Source: Prolixibacteraceae bacterium (GTDB lineage: Bacteria; Bacteroidota; Bacteroidia; Bacteroidales; Prolixibacteraceae). From it: a DNA stretch of 29,904 bases. The stretch lies in NCBI GenBank assembly GCA_007116765.1, contig SKHV01000264.1, forward strand, positions 1 through 29,904, in the 5' to 3' direction. A program made the position numbers and the translations under genes. Below are positions 1 through 6,956 of the stretch, piece by piece (position 1 is the stretch's first letter; the number at the start of each line of letters is the position of its first letter). The notes beneath the pieces are model-generated. The model did no database searches, was not told where the DNA came from, and was given only the letters and a program-made list of their open reading frames with translations.

Positions 1-90
1 CAACCGCATCATTTTGGGCAACCGCATCATTTTGGGCAACCGCATCATTTTGGGCAACCGCATCATTTTGGGCAACCGCATCATTTTGGG
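1..90 (-). repeat. 18-bp in-frame tandem repeat, five exact copies, possibly more beyond the edge
   Basis: The plus-strand unit caaccgcatcattttggg occurs five times without a mismatch at 1-18, 19-36, 37-54, 55-72 and 73-90. The next unit (91 onward) keeps only caaccgca before diverging. On the minus strand it lies inside the transposase frame and encodes QNDAVA. Each copy contains GGTTGCCC, the 3' arm of the hairpin at 88-108. The array begins at the window edge, so the true copy number is unknown. Perfect identity suggests recent slippage or duplication. Confidence 0.97.
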
Positions 91-406
91 CAACCGCAAG
101 GGTTGCCCCTACCAGTGCTATAATGCCGTGCATGTGGTTGGGCATTATTTGAAATACATCCAATTCGAAATTGGGGAAACGTTCGGGTAATTTTGCCCAT
201 TCATTATATGCCACCATTCCAAATTCATTTAAAACCATTTCACCGTTTTCAATGTTACCAAAGGGCAACCACGATGGATCCTTACGATTACAACAAATCG
301 TAATAAAATACAACCCGGCCTGTGAATAGTCATATCCTTTTAATCGGATTGATCTGCGCTGGGGCAATCCCTTGCGGTTTCCTGTATTTGGGTTGTAATT
401 TTTCAT
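1..406 (-). CDS. REP-associated tyrosine transposase (RAYT, IS200/IS605-like Y1 transposase), 3' end beyond window
   Basis: This entry was read directly from the minus strand. The start ATG is at 406-404 and 135 codons are visible before the window edge, so the protein is partial at its C terminus. The N-terminal part has the hallmarks of the IS200-like transposase fold: RRSIRLKGYDY near residues 17-27, a beta strand GLYFITICCNRK (31-42), NEFGMVAYNEW (60-70), and QIMPNHMHGI (86-95), where His91-x-His93 is the HUH metal-binding motif. The catalytic tyrosine should lie in the missing part. Family members (TnpA-REP) bind and nick single-stranded REP hairpins preceded by GTAG or GGAG. Just after HUH, residues 99-106 (VGATLAVA) are encoded by a REP-like hairpin, followed by five QNDAVA hexapeptides. 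The start codon overlaps the stop of the upstream gene in TAATG, so translation is probably coupled. The family call is firm. Whether the gene is intact cannot be told. Confidence 0.9.
   Translation of the reverse strand, partial: MKNYNPNTGNRKGLPQRRSIRLKGYDYSQAGLYFITICCNRKDPSWLPFGNIENGEMVLNEFGMVAYNEWAKLPERFPNFELDVFQIMPNHMHGIIALVGATLAVAQNDAVAQNDAVAQNDAVAQNDAVAQNDAV
88..112 (-). repeat. REP-like element (GTAG plus hairpin) inside the transposase gene
   Basis: Read on the minus strand, GTAG (112-109) is followed at once by GGGCAACC (108-101), a five-base loop CTTGC, and GGTTGCCC (95-88). The arms are perfect 8-bp inverted repeats. A GTAG tetranucleotide just 5' of a hairpin is the known recognition layout of REP elements used by RAYT transposases. 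The element is fully in-frame and encodes VGATLAVA (residues 99-106). The structure is seen directly. Its function as a substrate is inferred. Confidence 0.75.
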
Positions 407-714
407 TATGGCAATTTTACCCACGTGCCTGCAATACCCACATATTTGTAATCGTCGCCATTGGCTGTTGCATCTACCACTGCAATTACATAATAATTGG
501 TATAATTGCTGGTTGCCAGAATTTGAAGTTGCGTAGCTGTAGTTAAGCCTTTGTCAACCAGTTTTTCAATTACATTATCGCCTTTTGCATTGCCCCTTTT
601 TTTGGCCGAATCGGCCCTGAGCCAGTCTTCAAAATGGCCTTCAGAAGGTTTGAAAACAGCCAATGCACCGGCAATAACAATCAATACGAGTATAAAGCGA
701 ACATTTTTTTTCAT
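406..714 (-). CDS. Small exported or membrane-anchored protein, DUF4359-like
   Basis: This is a 102-residue protein. The first 20 residues form a basic, hydrophobic segment (MKKNVRFILVLIVIAGALAV) that reads as an uncleaved anchor or signal sequence. The rest is a small polar domain with IEKLVDKGLTTATQLQI, a central run of beta strands (YYVIAVVDA) and a C-terminal YKYVGIAGTWVKLP. The size and the final glycine-rich strand resemble the DUF4359 group of small bacterial proteins, which has no known function. The call is from recollection of the family, not from a search. It starts 3 nt after the nucleotidase stop, so it is in the same minus-strand operon. Its stop codon overlaps the start of the transposase by one base. 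Confidence 0.65.
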   Translation of the reverse strand: MKKNVRFILVLIVIAGALAVFKPSEGHFEDWLRADSAKKRGNAKGDNVIEKLVDKGLTTATQLQILATSNYTNYYVIAVVDATANGDDYKYVGIAGTWVKLP

Positions 715-717
715 GAC

Positions 718-1425
718 TTACAGTATCGTTAATAATTCTTTTAAAGAGGTTATGGTATATGTTGGTTCTCCGAATTTGCCGTAATCAGGTGTTTCGTTGT
801 TGAGTTGAAAGAAAACCTGATCTATTCCGTAATTTTTGGCACCAATAATATCGCTTTCCCACGAGTCGCCAATCATCAGGCTTTCAGTTTTACGTGCATT
901 GCTGCTTTTTATAGCATACTCGAATATTTCGTGAGCAGGTTTGGGTGCCTGTATTACTTCCGATATAAATACATTGGTCAGGAAAGGTTTCAACCCGGTA
1001 TTTTCGAGCTTTTGGTGCTGAACTTCTTTAAACCCGTTAGTAATGATATGGATTATGTAGCCCCTCTTTTCAAGTTCGGTAAGCACATCAATGGTGTCGG
1101 GGAAAAGCTCGGTTTGAGCCGTCATATTTTCGAGGTACAAGTCGTCTATAGCCCTTGGTTCAATATCGGGCTTGATGTCAAAGTGCGCCAATGAATCAGC
1201 ATGGCGCTTGCCCCTTAAAATATCCTTGGGCATACGTTGTTCGCGGTATTCAACCCATAATGCCGTATTTATTTCAGAATAAACTTCGAAATATTCTTCG
1301 AACGATGGTATTTTTTCAAGTAACCCCAGTTCACCAAAGGCTTCTTTCATGGCCATGTACGAATTGGCTTCAAAATCGTACAAGGTATTGTCGAGGTCGA
1401 AAAAAAGATGTTTGTATTTTGACAT
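718..1425 (-). CDS. yjjG: HAD-family hydrolase, YjjG-type noncanonical pyrimidine nucleotidase
   Basis: The 235-residue protein has all four HAD motifs. Motif I is FFDLDNTLYDF, with nucleophile Asp10 and acid/base Asp12. Motif II is the Thr in IITNGF, motif III the Lys in APKPAHEIFEYA, and motif IV is GDSWESDIIGAKN. An alpha-helical C1 cap lies between motifs I and II, as in YjjG and other 5'-nucleotidases. Family members dephosphorylate nucleoside monophosphates, including damaged pyrimidine nucleotides, which keeps them out of DNA. The length matches the family. It follows rsmI with a 9-nt gap and precedes the DUF4359-like gene by 3 nt, which suggests one transcript. The HAD assignment is certain. 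The YjjG substrate class is likely but rests on overall resemblance. Confidence 0.85.
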   Translation of the reverse strand: MSKYKHLFFDLDNTLYDFEANSYMAMKEAFGELGLLEKIPSFEEYFEVYSEINTALWVEYREQRMPKDILRGKRHADSLAHFDIKPDIEPRAIDDLYLENMTAQTELFPDTIDVLTELEKRGYIIHIITNGFKEVQHQKLENTGLKPFLTNVFISEVIQAPKPAHEIFEYAIKSSNARKTESLMIGDSWESDIIGAKNYGIDQVFFQLNNETPDYGKFGEPTYTITSLKELLTIL

Positions 1426-1434
1426 ATCAGAGTT

Positions 1435-2127
1435 TTATTCTTCTTTTTTATTCTTTTGTTGAGCGCCTTCCACCACAATTACAATTTCGCCTTTCACAGT
1501 CTTTTGTTTAAAGTGTTCCAGTACTTCGGCTATGGTTCCCCGTGCATTTTCTTCGTGTAATTTGCTCAACTCGCGGCTTACACTCACTTTACGTTCGGCG
1601 CCAAAATATTCGGCAAACTGCTCCAGTGCTTTTATTAAGCGGTAAGGCGATTCGTAAAAAACCAGGGTGCGGTTTTCTTCGGCCAGTTCTTTCAATCTTT
1701 TCTGCCTTCCTTTTTTTTGTGGCAGGAAGCCCTCGAAACAAAACTTATCGCACGGCAAGCCAGAGTTTACGAGTGCCGGCACAAATGCAGTTGCGCCCGG
1801 AAGGGTTTCCACTTCAACACCCTGTTCAATACAGGTACGTACCAATAAGAAACCGGGGTCGGAAATACCGGGTGTACCGGCATCGGAAATGAGGGCTATG
1901 GTTTCGCCGGCTAAAATACGTTGCGCAATATGCTCCGACGTTTTATGCTCGTTGAAAGCATGGTGCGACTGCAAACGGGTTTTTATTTCGAAATGATGCA
2001 TGAGTTTAGATGAAGTACGGGTATCTTCAGCTAAAACCGTATCGGCTTCTTTCAATATCCTGATTGCCCTCAGTGTAATATCTTCGAGGTTTCCAATGGG
2101 CGTGGGTACTATATAAAGCTTCGACAT
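1435..2127 (-). CDS. rsmI: 16S rRNA (cytidine(1402)-2'-O)-methyltransferase RsmI
   Basis: RsmI 2'-O-methylates C1402 of 16S rRNA in the decoding centre, using SAM. The N terminus MSKLYIVPTPIGNLEDITLRA and the segments VLAEDTRTSSKL, ALISDAGTPGISDPG and LPGATAFVPALVNSGLP are the signature blocks of the tetrapyrrole-methylase fold of this enzyme, in family order. Later blocks GFLPQKKGRQKRL and FYESPYRL also match. At 230 residues it lacks the C-terminal extension of the longer (about 286-residue) E. coli enzyme, which is common in this phylum. It ends in a short Lys/Glu tail (QQKNKKEE). It lies 11 nt downstream of the coiled-coil gene and 9 nt upstream of the nucleotidase, within the same operon. 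Confidence 0.97.
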   Translation of the reverse strand: MSKLYIVPTPIGNLEDITLRAIRILKEADTVLAEDTRTSSKLMHHFEIKTRLQSHHAFNEHKTSEHIAQRILAGETIALISDAGTPGISDPGFLLVRTCIEQGVEVETLPGATAFVPALVNSGLPCDKFCFEGFLPQKKGRQKRLKELAEENRTLVFYESPYRLIKALEQFAEYFGAERKVSVSRELSKLHEENARGTIAEVLEHFKQKTVKGEIVIVVEGAQQKNKKEE

Positions 2128-2138
2128 AAAAAAGAGGC

Positions 2139-2936
2139 TTAATTGTTGAATCGACGTTTCACTAGGTCGATAAATTTGAGGCTTATTTCATTTTTCTTCC
2201 ACATAAAGTTTTGTTCCAGATAGCTTATTGCCTCAAGCAACCCATCAGAATTATCAATCACATCAACTGTTTCTTCAAACTTACTCATGTTGTTTTCGAA
2301 CAACTCGCGGGTATACAAAAAACGATCGTTTATACCAATAGCCTTTTTCAAATTTAAAATAGGCTTTGCGGCAAATTTAGTTTGTTTATTGGCTAACGAA
2401 GAAAAACGCTCGTTTAACGATGGTTCTGACGAAAACTTTTCGCCCAACACTTTTGCTTTAGCTTTTTCATTACTTTGCGCTTCCGCTTTGTCATAAACGG
2501 CAGGTTCTTCGCAATGTTCCTGTTTCTCTACTACTTCAATCCCATCTTTATCATCAGCAACAACTTCTTCTATTGTTTGAGTTTCAGAATACTTTTCTTT
2601 CAAAGCATCGTCTTTGTCTTCAACATTTTCATTCTGAATATGCATTTCTTCTTTTTGAATTTTTTCTGCATCTGCATTTTGCAAACTCTCTTCAGGCTTC
2701 GCAACAAACAACTCACTTTCGACCTGCTTTTCGGATATTTCATTAACAAGAGTGCTTTTCACCGAGCTAAGTAATGCTATTTCCTGTGATAAGGTATTCG
2801 CTTTCGATTGACAAATGTTTACTAAAATTTCAGAATCTGAGGGATTGCTTTCAATAGCGTCGAGCAAGATTTTGATTTCCTCTATGTCTTTTTTAATTAG
2901 TCCAATAATGATTTTGTTATCCATAATATCATTCAT
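2139..2936 (-). CDS. Conserved protein of unknown function with a coiled-coil/acidic middle
   Basis: I do not recognise a named family. There are three zones. Residues 1-70 are helical and heptad-like (IGLIKKDIEEIKILLDAIE, then SKANTLSQEIALLSSV). Residues 75-165 are low-complexity and rich in Glu, Lys and Gln. Residues 166-265 are ordered, with SLNERFSSLANKQ, LNLKKAIGINDRFLYTRELFENN and a C-terminal YLEQNFMWKKNEISLKFIDLVKRRF. The C-terminal zone looks like the conserved part. There is no signal peptide or membrane helix, so it is probably cytoplasmic. An in-frame ATG at 2924-2922 (MDNKII) is an alternative start. A promoter match lies about 40 bp upstream (2975-2982). It heads the rsmI operon and is divergent from tdk. 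Confidence 0.8.
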   Translation of the reverse strand: MNDIMDNKIIIGLIKKDIEEIKILLDAIESNPSDSEILVNICQSKANTLSQEIALLSSVKSTLVNEISEKQVESELFVAKPEESLQNADAEKIQKEEMHIQNENVEDKDDALKEKYSETQTIEEVVADDKDGIEVVEKQEHCEEPAVYDKAEAQSNEKAKAKVLGEKFSSEPSLNERFSSLANKQTKFAAKPILNLKKAIGINDRFLYTRELFENNMSKFEETVDVIDNSDGLLEAISYLEQNFMWKKNEISLKFIDLVKRRFNN

Positions 2937-2974
2937 TAACGTGCTAAAAGTTGGTTTCGTATCGATATGTTGTT

Positions 2975-3005
2975 CAAAAGTATTATATTCAACGCTTATT
3001 TAAAA
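2975..3005 (-). promoter_or_regulatory. Bacteroidota-type promoter for the rsmI operon
   Basis: On the minus strand TACTTTTG (2982-2975) matches the Bacteroidota -7 element TAnnTTTG. TTTT (3005-3002) lies exactly 19 nt upstream, the usual spacing for the -33 TTTG box. The start codon at 2936 is about 38 nt downstream. Of the promoter matches in the window, this is the only one where a -33-like box is also at the right distance. Confidence 0.55.
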
Positions 3006-3065
3006 GTTTTAAAATGGTGAATGTTTTTCAACTGTAAAATTACTTTTTTTGTACAACTGATACCG

Positions 3066-3650
3066 ATGTTTCTCGAAAAAGATTTAAGTAACAAGCCACA
3101 AAAAGGATGGATTGAAGTAATATGCGGTTCAATGTTCTCGGGTAAAACCGAAGAATTGATACGCAGATTGACCCGTGCAAAAATTGCCAGACAACGTGTG
3201 GAAATTTTTAAACCGGTCATTGATATAAGGTATTCTGAAAACGAAGTGGTCTCTCACAATGAAAACGCGATACGTTCCACTCCGGTTGAAACTGCATCGA
3301 ATATTATTCTTTTAACGGGTAATGTTGACGTAGTGGGAATTGACGAAGCACAATTCTTCGACAATGGTCTTATTGAAGTATGTAACAAGCTGGCCAACAT
3401 GGGCATTCGGGTTATTGTTGCCGGTCTCGACATGGATTTTCAGGGAAAACCTTTTGGCCCAATGCCTCAACTTATGTGTGTGGCCGAATACGTGACCAAG
3501 GTACATGCAATTTGTATGCGCTGCGGAAGTTTGGCAAATTTCTCACACCGATTGTCGGATCGGGAAAAATTGGTACTTTTAGGGGAGAAAAACGATTACG
3601 AACCACTTTGCCGGGAATGCTATTTTGAATTATCAAAAAAACAGAGATAA
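3066..3650 (+). CDS. tdk: Thymidine kinase (TK1 type)
   Basis: Thymidine kinase phosphorylates thymidine to dTMP with ATP in the salvage pathway. I chose the ATG at 3066 (194 residues, MFLEKDLSNK). The 5' extension to 3021 gives an untypical FFNCKITFF lead, whereas TK1 proteins begin shortly before the P-loop strand. Visible motifs are the Walker A GSMFSGKT (21-28), the catalytic Glu94 in DEAQFF (93-98), the lasso-type substrate region QGKPFGPMP, and a C4 zinc site formed by Cys150, Cys153, Cys182 and Cys185. Tyr179 and neighbouring residues form the usual thymidine-binding end. The stop at 3648-3650 is one base before the ATG of murF-alr, so the two genes are cotranscribed. Confidence 0.96.
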   Translation: MFLEKDLSNKPQKGWIEVICGSMFSGKTEELIRRLTRAKIARQRVEIFKPVIDIRYSENEVVSHNENAIRSTPVETASNIILLTGNVDVVGIDEAQFFDNGLIEVCNKLANMGIRVIVAGLDMDFQGKPFGPMPQLMCVAEYVTKVHAICMRCGSLANFSHRLSDREKLVLLGEKNDYEPLCRECYFELSKKQR

Positions 3651-3651
3651 A

Positions 3652-6126
3652 ATGATCACAAATCATTCAGTTGCTTCAATTATCGATGCAAAAGTTTTGC
3701 AAAAGGGAGAGCAAATTACCATAAACTATATATCAACCGATTCGCGCACCATTGTTTCGGGGCAGGAATCACTATTTTTTGCATTGGTTTCGGAAAGAAA
3801 CGATGGGCACAACTATTTGCGTAAAGCCTACGACAAAGGAGTGCGCAGCTTCGTGATTTCAAACGAAAAAAAGAACATTAGCGGCTTCCCCGATGCAAAC
3901 TTTTTACTGGTCGAAAACACCCTCAATGCCTTACAGCGGCTATCGCAGTCGATACGTGAAAAGTTTCAGGGAAATGTGATAGGCATTACCGGCAGTAACG
4001 GTAAAACCATTGTAAAGGAATGGCTCAGCGAGCTGCTTGTTGACGATTACCGCATTATTCGAAGTCCAAAAAGCTACAACTCACAAGTGGGTGTGCCGCA
4101 TTCGATTTGGCTACTCGACAACGATGCCGACATGGCTTTCATCGAAGCCGGCATTTCGCAACCCGGCGAAATGGAAAAGCTCGAAAAAATTATACAGCCC
4201 CGCTACGGAATCATTACCAATATTGGCGAAGCACATCAGTCGAACTTCGAATCGCTTGAGCAAAAAGTAGAAGAAAAACTAAAACTTTTTAAGAATTCAG
4301 AGGTAATAATTTACCGAAAAGACTACCCGGTAATTGATCAAGCAGTGCAGAAAATGGTAGAAAACAATGAGGTTTTCGCAGTAAGTTGGTCGATGATGGA
4401 CGAAACAGCCGACCTTTTCATTTATTTTGTACAAAAAATACCCGAAGGTTGCGGTATTATTGGTCAGGTGCAAGATAAACAATATGCTATTTCTATTCCT
4501 TTCTCTGACGATGCCAGTGTGGAAAATGCCGTTACCTGCCTTGCAGCACTGATTGCAATTGGGAAAGATCAGGATCAGATACTTGAACGTTTCAGCACCC
4601 TACAGCCCATTGCCATGCGTATGGAAATGAAGCAGGGCATTAACAACTGCATCATAATAAACGATTCGTACAATTCCGACCTCAACTCGCTCTCGATTGC
4701 GCTCGACACCCTCGATCAACAGGCAAGTCAAGATTTCATGCCCAAAACACTGATTCTTTCCGACATTTACTATTCTTCAAAAAACGATGAAGAATTATAT
4801 ACCGAAGTAGCCCAACTGGTTAAACTTCGAAGCATTGAACGCTTTATTGGTATTGGATCAAACCTGAAAAGAAACCGACACTTGTTTGCCGATAATGCCC
4901 AATTTTTTTCTTCAACCGCCGATTTTTTGGCAAAATTCCCCGGCATGGGAATTCAGAATGAGATAATTCTGCTTAAAGGTGCCCGCGATTTTCATTTCGA
5001 TCAAATTGCTTCGGTTTTGCAGGACAAAGCCCACGAAACCGTTTTGGAAATTGACCTTTCGGCCATGGTGAAAAATCTGAATTATTTCCGCTCAAAGCTT
5101 AAGCCCGAAACCAAAATAATGGTAATGGTGAAAGCATTTTCGTACGGAAGCGGAATGGCTGAAGTATCGAGACTACTGGAATTTCACCAAGTTGATTATT
5201 TAGCAGTAGCCATTGCCGACGAAGGTGTGGCACTTCGAAAAGCAGGAATATCGATACCTATTGTGGTAATGAACCCCGAAGAACACAGTTTCGACATGCT
5301 TTTTGAGCACCTGCTTGAACCCAATATCTATTCAACGCGTTTGCTCGACCAGTTTCTTTTGTCGGCTCAGCGCAACGCGGTGTGTAACTTCCCCATTCAC
5401 GTGAAAATTGACACCGGCATGAAACGCCTGGGATTTGAATCGGAAGAAGAAATTCGTTACCTGCTCGAGAAAGTGAAACGGGGCAATGTACTTCACATTA
5501 GCTCTATATTCACACATTTAGCCGCAAGCGACGACCCCGAACACGACGGGTTCACCCAAATTCAGTTTCATCGCTTTGAAAAGCTCGCTAAAATAGTGCA
5601 GGACAGTACCAATTACAAGGTGTTACGGCACGTGCTCAATTCGGCAGGTATTGAACGCTTCACTAACAATCAGTATGAAATGGTGAGGCTGGGAATTGGA
5701 CTGTACGGTGTAAGTCAAACAAAAGAAAGCAAGGTTTACGATGTGAGTACATTAAAAACCACCATATCGCAAATAAGGAATATCCCAAAAGGCGAAACCA
5801 TTGGTTACGGCAGAAAGGGTATTGCAACAAGCGATATAAAAATTGCAACTCTTCCTATAGGCTATGCCGATGGATTTAACCGCAGGTTAAGCAACGGTGT
5901 TGGAAAAGTATGGATAAACGACCAACTTGCTCCGGTTATTGGTAATGTGTGCATGGACATGTGCATGGTTGACGTAACTGGTCTTGATGTAAATGAAGGC
6001 GACAGGGTGATTGTTTTTGGCAAAGATCATCCGGCTTCCGAAATTGCAAAATCGCTTGATACAATACCTTACGAGATCTTCACTTCTGTTTCGCAACGCG
6101 TTAAACGGGTGTATTTTCAGGAATAA
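3652..6126 (+). CDS. murF-alr: Bifunctional MurF (D-Ala-D-Ala-adding ligase) / alanine racemase fusion
   Basis: This 824-residue protein fuses two steps of peptidoglycan synthesis. The N-terminal half (about 1-455) is MurF, which joins D-Ala-D-Ala to the UDP-MurNAc-tripeptide. Its ATP loop is GSNGKT (114-119). IEAGISQPGEME, ITNIGEAHQSNFES and IINDSYNSDLNSL are also visible. The C-terminal half (about 462-824) is a PLP-dependent alanine racemase, with Lys494 in MVKAFSYGSG as the Schiff-base lysine and Tyr719 in IGYGRKG as the opposing catalytic base. The fusion is a common arrangement in Bacteroidota and channels D-Ala production to its use. The ATG at 3652 is preferred over a TTG at 3625 that would overlap tdk by 26 bp. 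It converges on the Crp gene, with 6 bp between stops. Confidence 0.96.
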   Translation: MITNHSVASIIDAKVLQKGEQITINYISTDSRTIVSGQESLFFALVSERNDGHNYLRKAYDKGVRSFVISNEKKNISGFPDANFLLVENTLNALQRLSQSIREKFQGNVIGITGSNGKTIVKEWLSELLVDDYRIIRSPKSYNSQVGVPHSIWLLDNDADMAFIEAGISQPGEMEKLEKIIQPRYGIITNIGEAHQSNFESLEQKVEEKLKLFKNSEVIIYRKDYPVIDQAVQKMVENNEVFAVSWSMMDETADLFIYFVQKIPEGCGIIGQVQDKQYAISIPFSDDASVENAVTCLAALIAIGKDQDQILERFSTLQPIAMRMEMKQGINNCIIINDSYNSDLNSLSIALDTLDQQASQDFMPKTLILSDIYYSSKNDEELYTEVAQLVKLRSIERFIGIGSNLKRNRHLFADNAQFFSSTADFLAKFPGMGIQNEIILLKGARDFHFDQIASVLQDKAHETVLEIDLSAMVKNLNYFRSKLKPETKIMVMVKAFSYGSGMAEVSRLLEFHQVDYLAVAIADEGVALRKAGISIPIVVMNPEEHSFDMLFEHLLEPNIYSTRLLDQFLLSAQRNAVCNFPIHVKIDTGMKRLGFESEEEIRYLLEKVKRGNVLHISSIFTHLAASDDPEHDGFTQIQFHRFEKLAKIVQDSTNYKVLRHVLNSAGIERFTNNQYEMVRLGIGLYGVSQTKESKVYDVSTLKTTISQIRNIPKGETIGYGRKGIATSDIKIATLPIGYADGFNRRLSNGVGKVWINDQLAPVIGNVCMDMCMVDVTGLDVNEGDRVIVFGKDHPASEIAKSLDTIPYEIFTSVSQRVKRVYFQE

Positions 6127-6132
6127 AAACTC

Positions 6133-6840
6133 TTAGCCCAACATACTGATTCTGTCAAGCGCATTAATATCAAGAATTTTAAGCTTCCGGCCATCGAGGG
6201 CAATTATTTTTTCATTTGCAAATCCCGACAAGGTGCGAATGGCATTCGAGGTGGTCATGTTCGAAAGGCTGGCCAAGTCCTCTCTCGACAAATAAGCCTT
6301 TACTGTTGCACCATCGGGCTCAAAGCCATACTTATAGGCCAAAAGTATAATCGATTCGGCCAGGCGTCCACGTATATGTTTTTGTGTTAAGTTAACCGTA
6401 CGCAAGTTCGAAAATCCAAGCTCTTTGGCTAGTTTTGTAAGTATCCTCAGTGAGAGGGCACTATTTTTAAGCAAATGGTTAAAAAAGTAATCCTTTTCAA
6501 TCACACAAATTTGCGAATCCTCGAGAGCCACAGCTGAGGCAATGTGAATTTCGCCTGCAATGAGGGCTCTATAGCTCACAAAGCCTCCGGGCTTAACCAT
6601 TCGAAGAATTTGTTCCCTGCCACCTACGCCGCCTTTAAAGATTTTCACTTTCCCATCTTCAAGGGTAATGAAAGCTCTGGGGGCATTACCCTCTTCATAA
6701 ATTATTTGGTTTTTGCGAACAATGACACGCTCCATATGGTTTTCGAGCTCTTCCTTTTCCTCATCATTAAGGAAACGAAATATCGACTTTTTGGCCATGA
6801 TAGAAGAGGTATTTATTGAACTGTCGCTATACATAATCAA
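6133..6840 (-). CDS. Crp/Fnr-family transcriptional regulator
   Basis: This is a 235-residue DNA-binding regulator. The N-terminal cNMP-binding-like beta barrel runs roughly 20-135 (VIVRKNQIIYEEGNAPRAFITLEDGKVKIF, then ILRMVKPGGFVSYRALIAGE), followed by a long dimerisation helix. A winged helix-turn-helix occupies about 180-225 (LSREDLASLSNMTTSNAIRTLSGFANEKII). The only cysteine, in SQICVIEKD, rules out an FNR-type 4Fe-4S sensor. The cAMP-binding arginine signature is also not evident, so the effector is unknown. Nearer ATGs exist at 6834 and 6798. A -7 promoter match (6863-6870) lies 22 bp upstream of the chosen start. Nothing in the window reveals its targets. Confidence 0.93.
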   Translation of the reverse strand: MIMYSDSSINTSSIMAKKSIFRFLNDEEKEELENHMERVIVRKNQIIYEEGNAPRAFITLEDGKVKIFKGGVGGREQILRMVKPGGFVSYRALIAGEIHIASAVALEDSQICVIEKDYFFNHLLKNSALSLRILTKLAKELGFSNLRTVNLTQKHIRGRLAESIILLAYKYGFEPDGATVKAYLSREDLASLSNMTTSNAIRTLSGFANEKIIALDGRKLKILDINALDRISMLG

Positions 6841-6862
6841 ATGGCTTTGTGTTGTGTAGGTT

Positions 6863-6870
6863 CAAAGTTA
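6863..6870 (-). promoter_or_regulatory. -7 promoter element upstream of the Crp/Fnr gene
   Basis: On the minus strand the sequence reads TAACTTTG, a full match to TAnnTTTG, 22 bp before the start codon at 6840. No clear TTTG lies 19-21 nt further upstream. The identical 8-mer occurs upstream of the large glycosyltransferase (22910-22917). Confidence 0.42.
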
Positions 6871-6956
6871 AACTTTTTATTGAATTGGCATGTTTTACAA
6901 CACTTGTTTTTTGTATGAATATGCAGATACTATGGCCTACTCTATCACTCCATTGA

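Noticed and set aside
1..90. Regular repeats at the left edge as a CRISPR array
   Set aside because: Units are 18 bp with no spacers, and they lie in frame in a transposase gene.
805..1194. Plus-strand 129-codon frame opposite the nucleotidase
   Set aside because: It is the antisense shadow of a gene with all HAD motifs and shows no protein family pattern.
3021..3065. Extended N terminus for thymidine kinase
   Set aside because: The extra 15 residues (FFNCKITFFVQ-type) are untypical, and the family begins near the ATG at 3066.
3625..3651. TTG start for murF-alr
   Set aside because: It would overlap tdk by 26 bp. An ATG one base after the tdk stop gives a normal MurF start.
6133..6840. FNR-type oxygen sensor for the Crp/Fnr regulator
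   Set aside because: Only one cysteine is present, so no 4Fe-4S cluster can be built.
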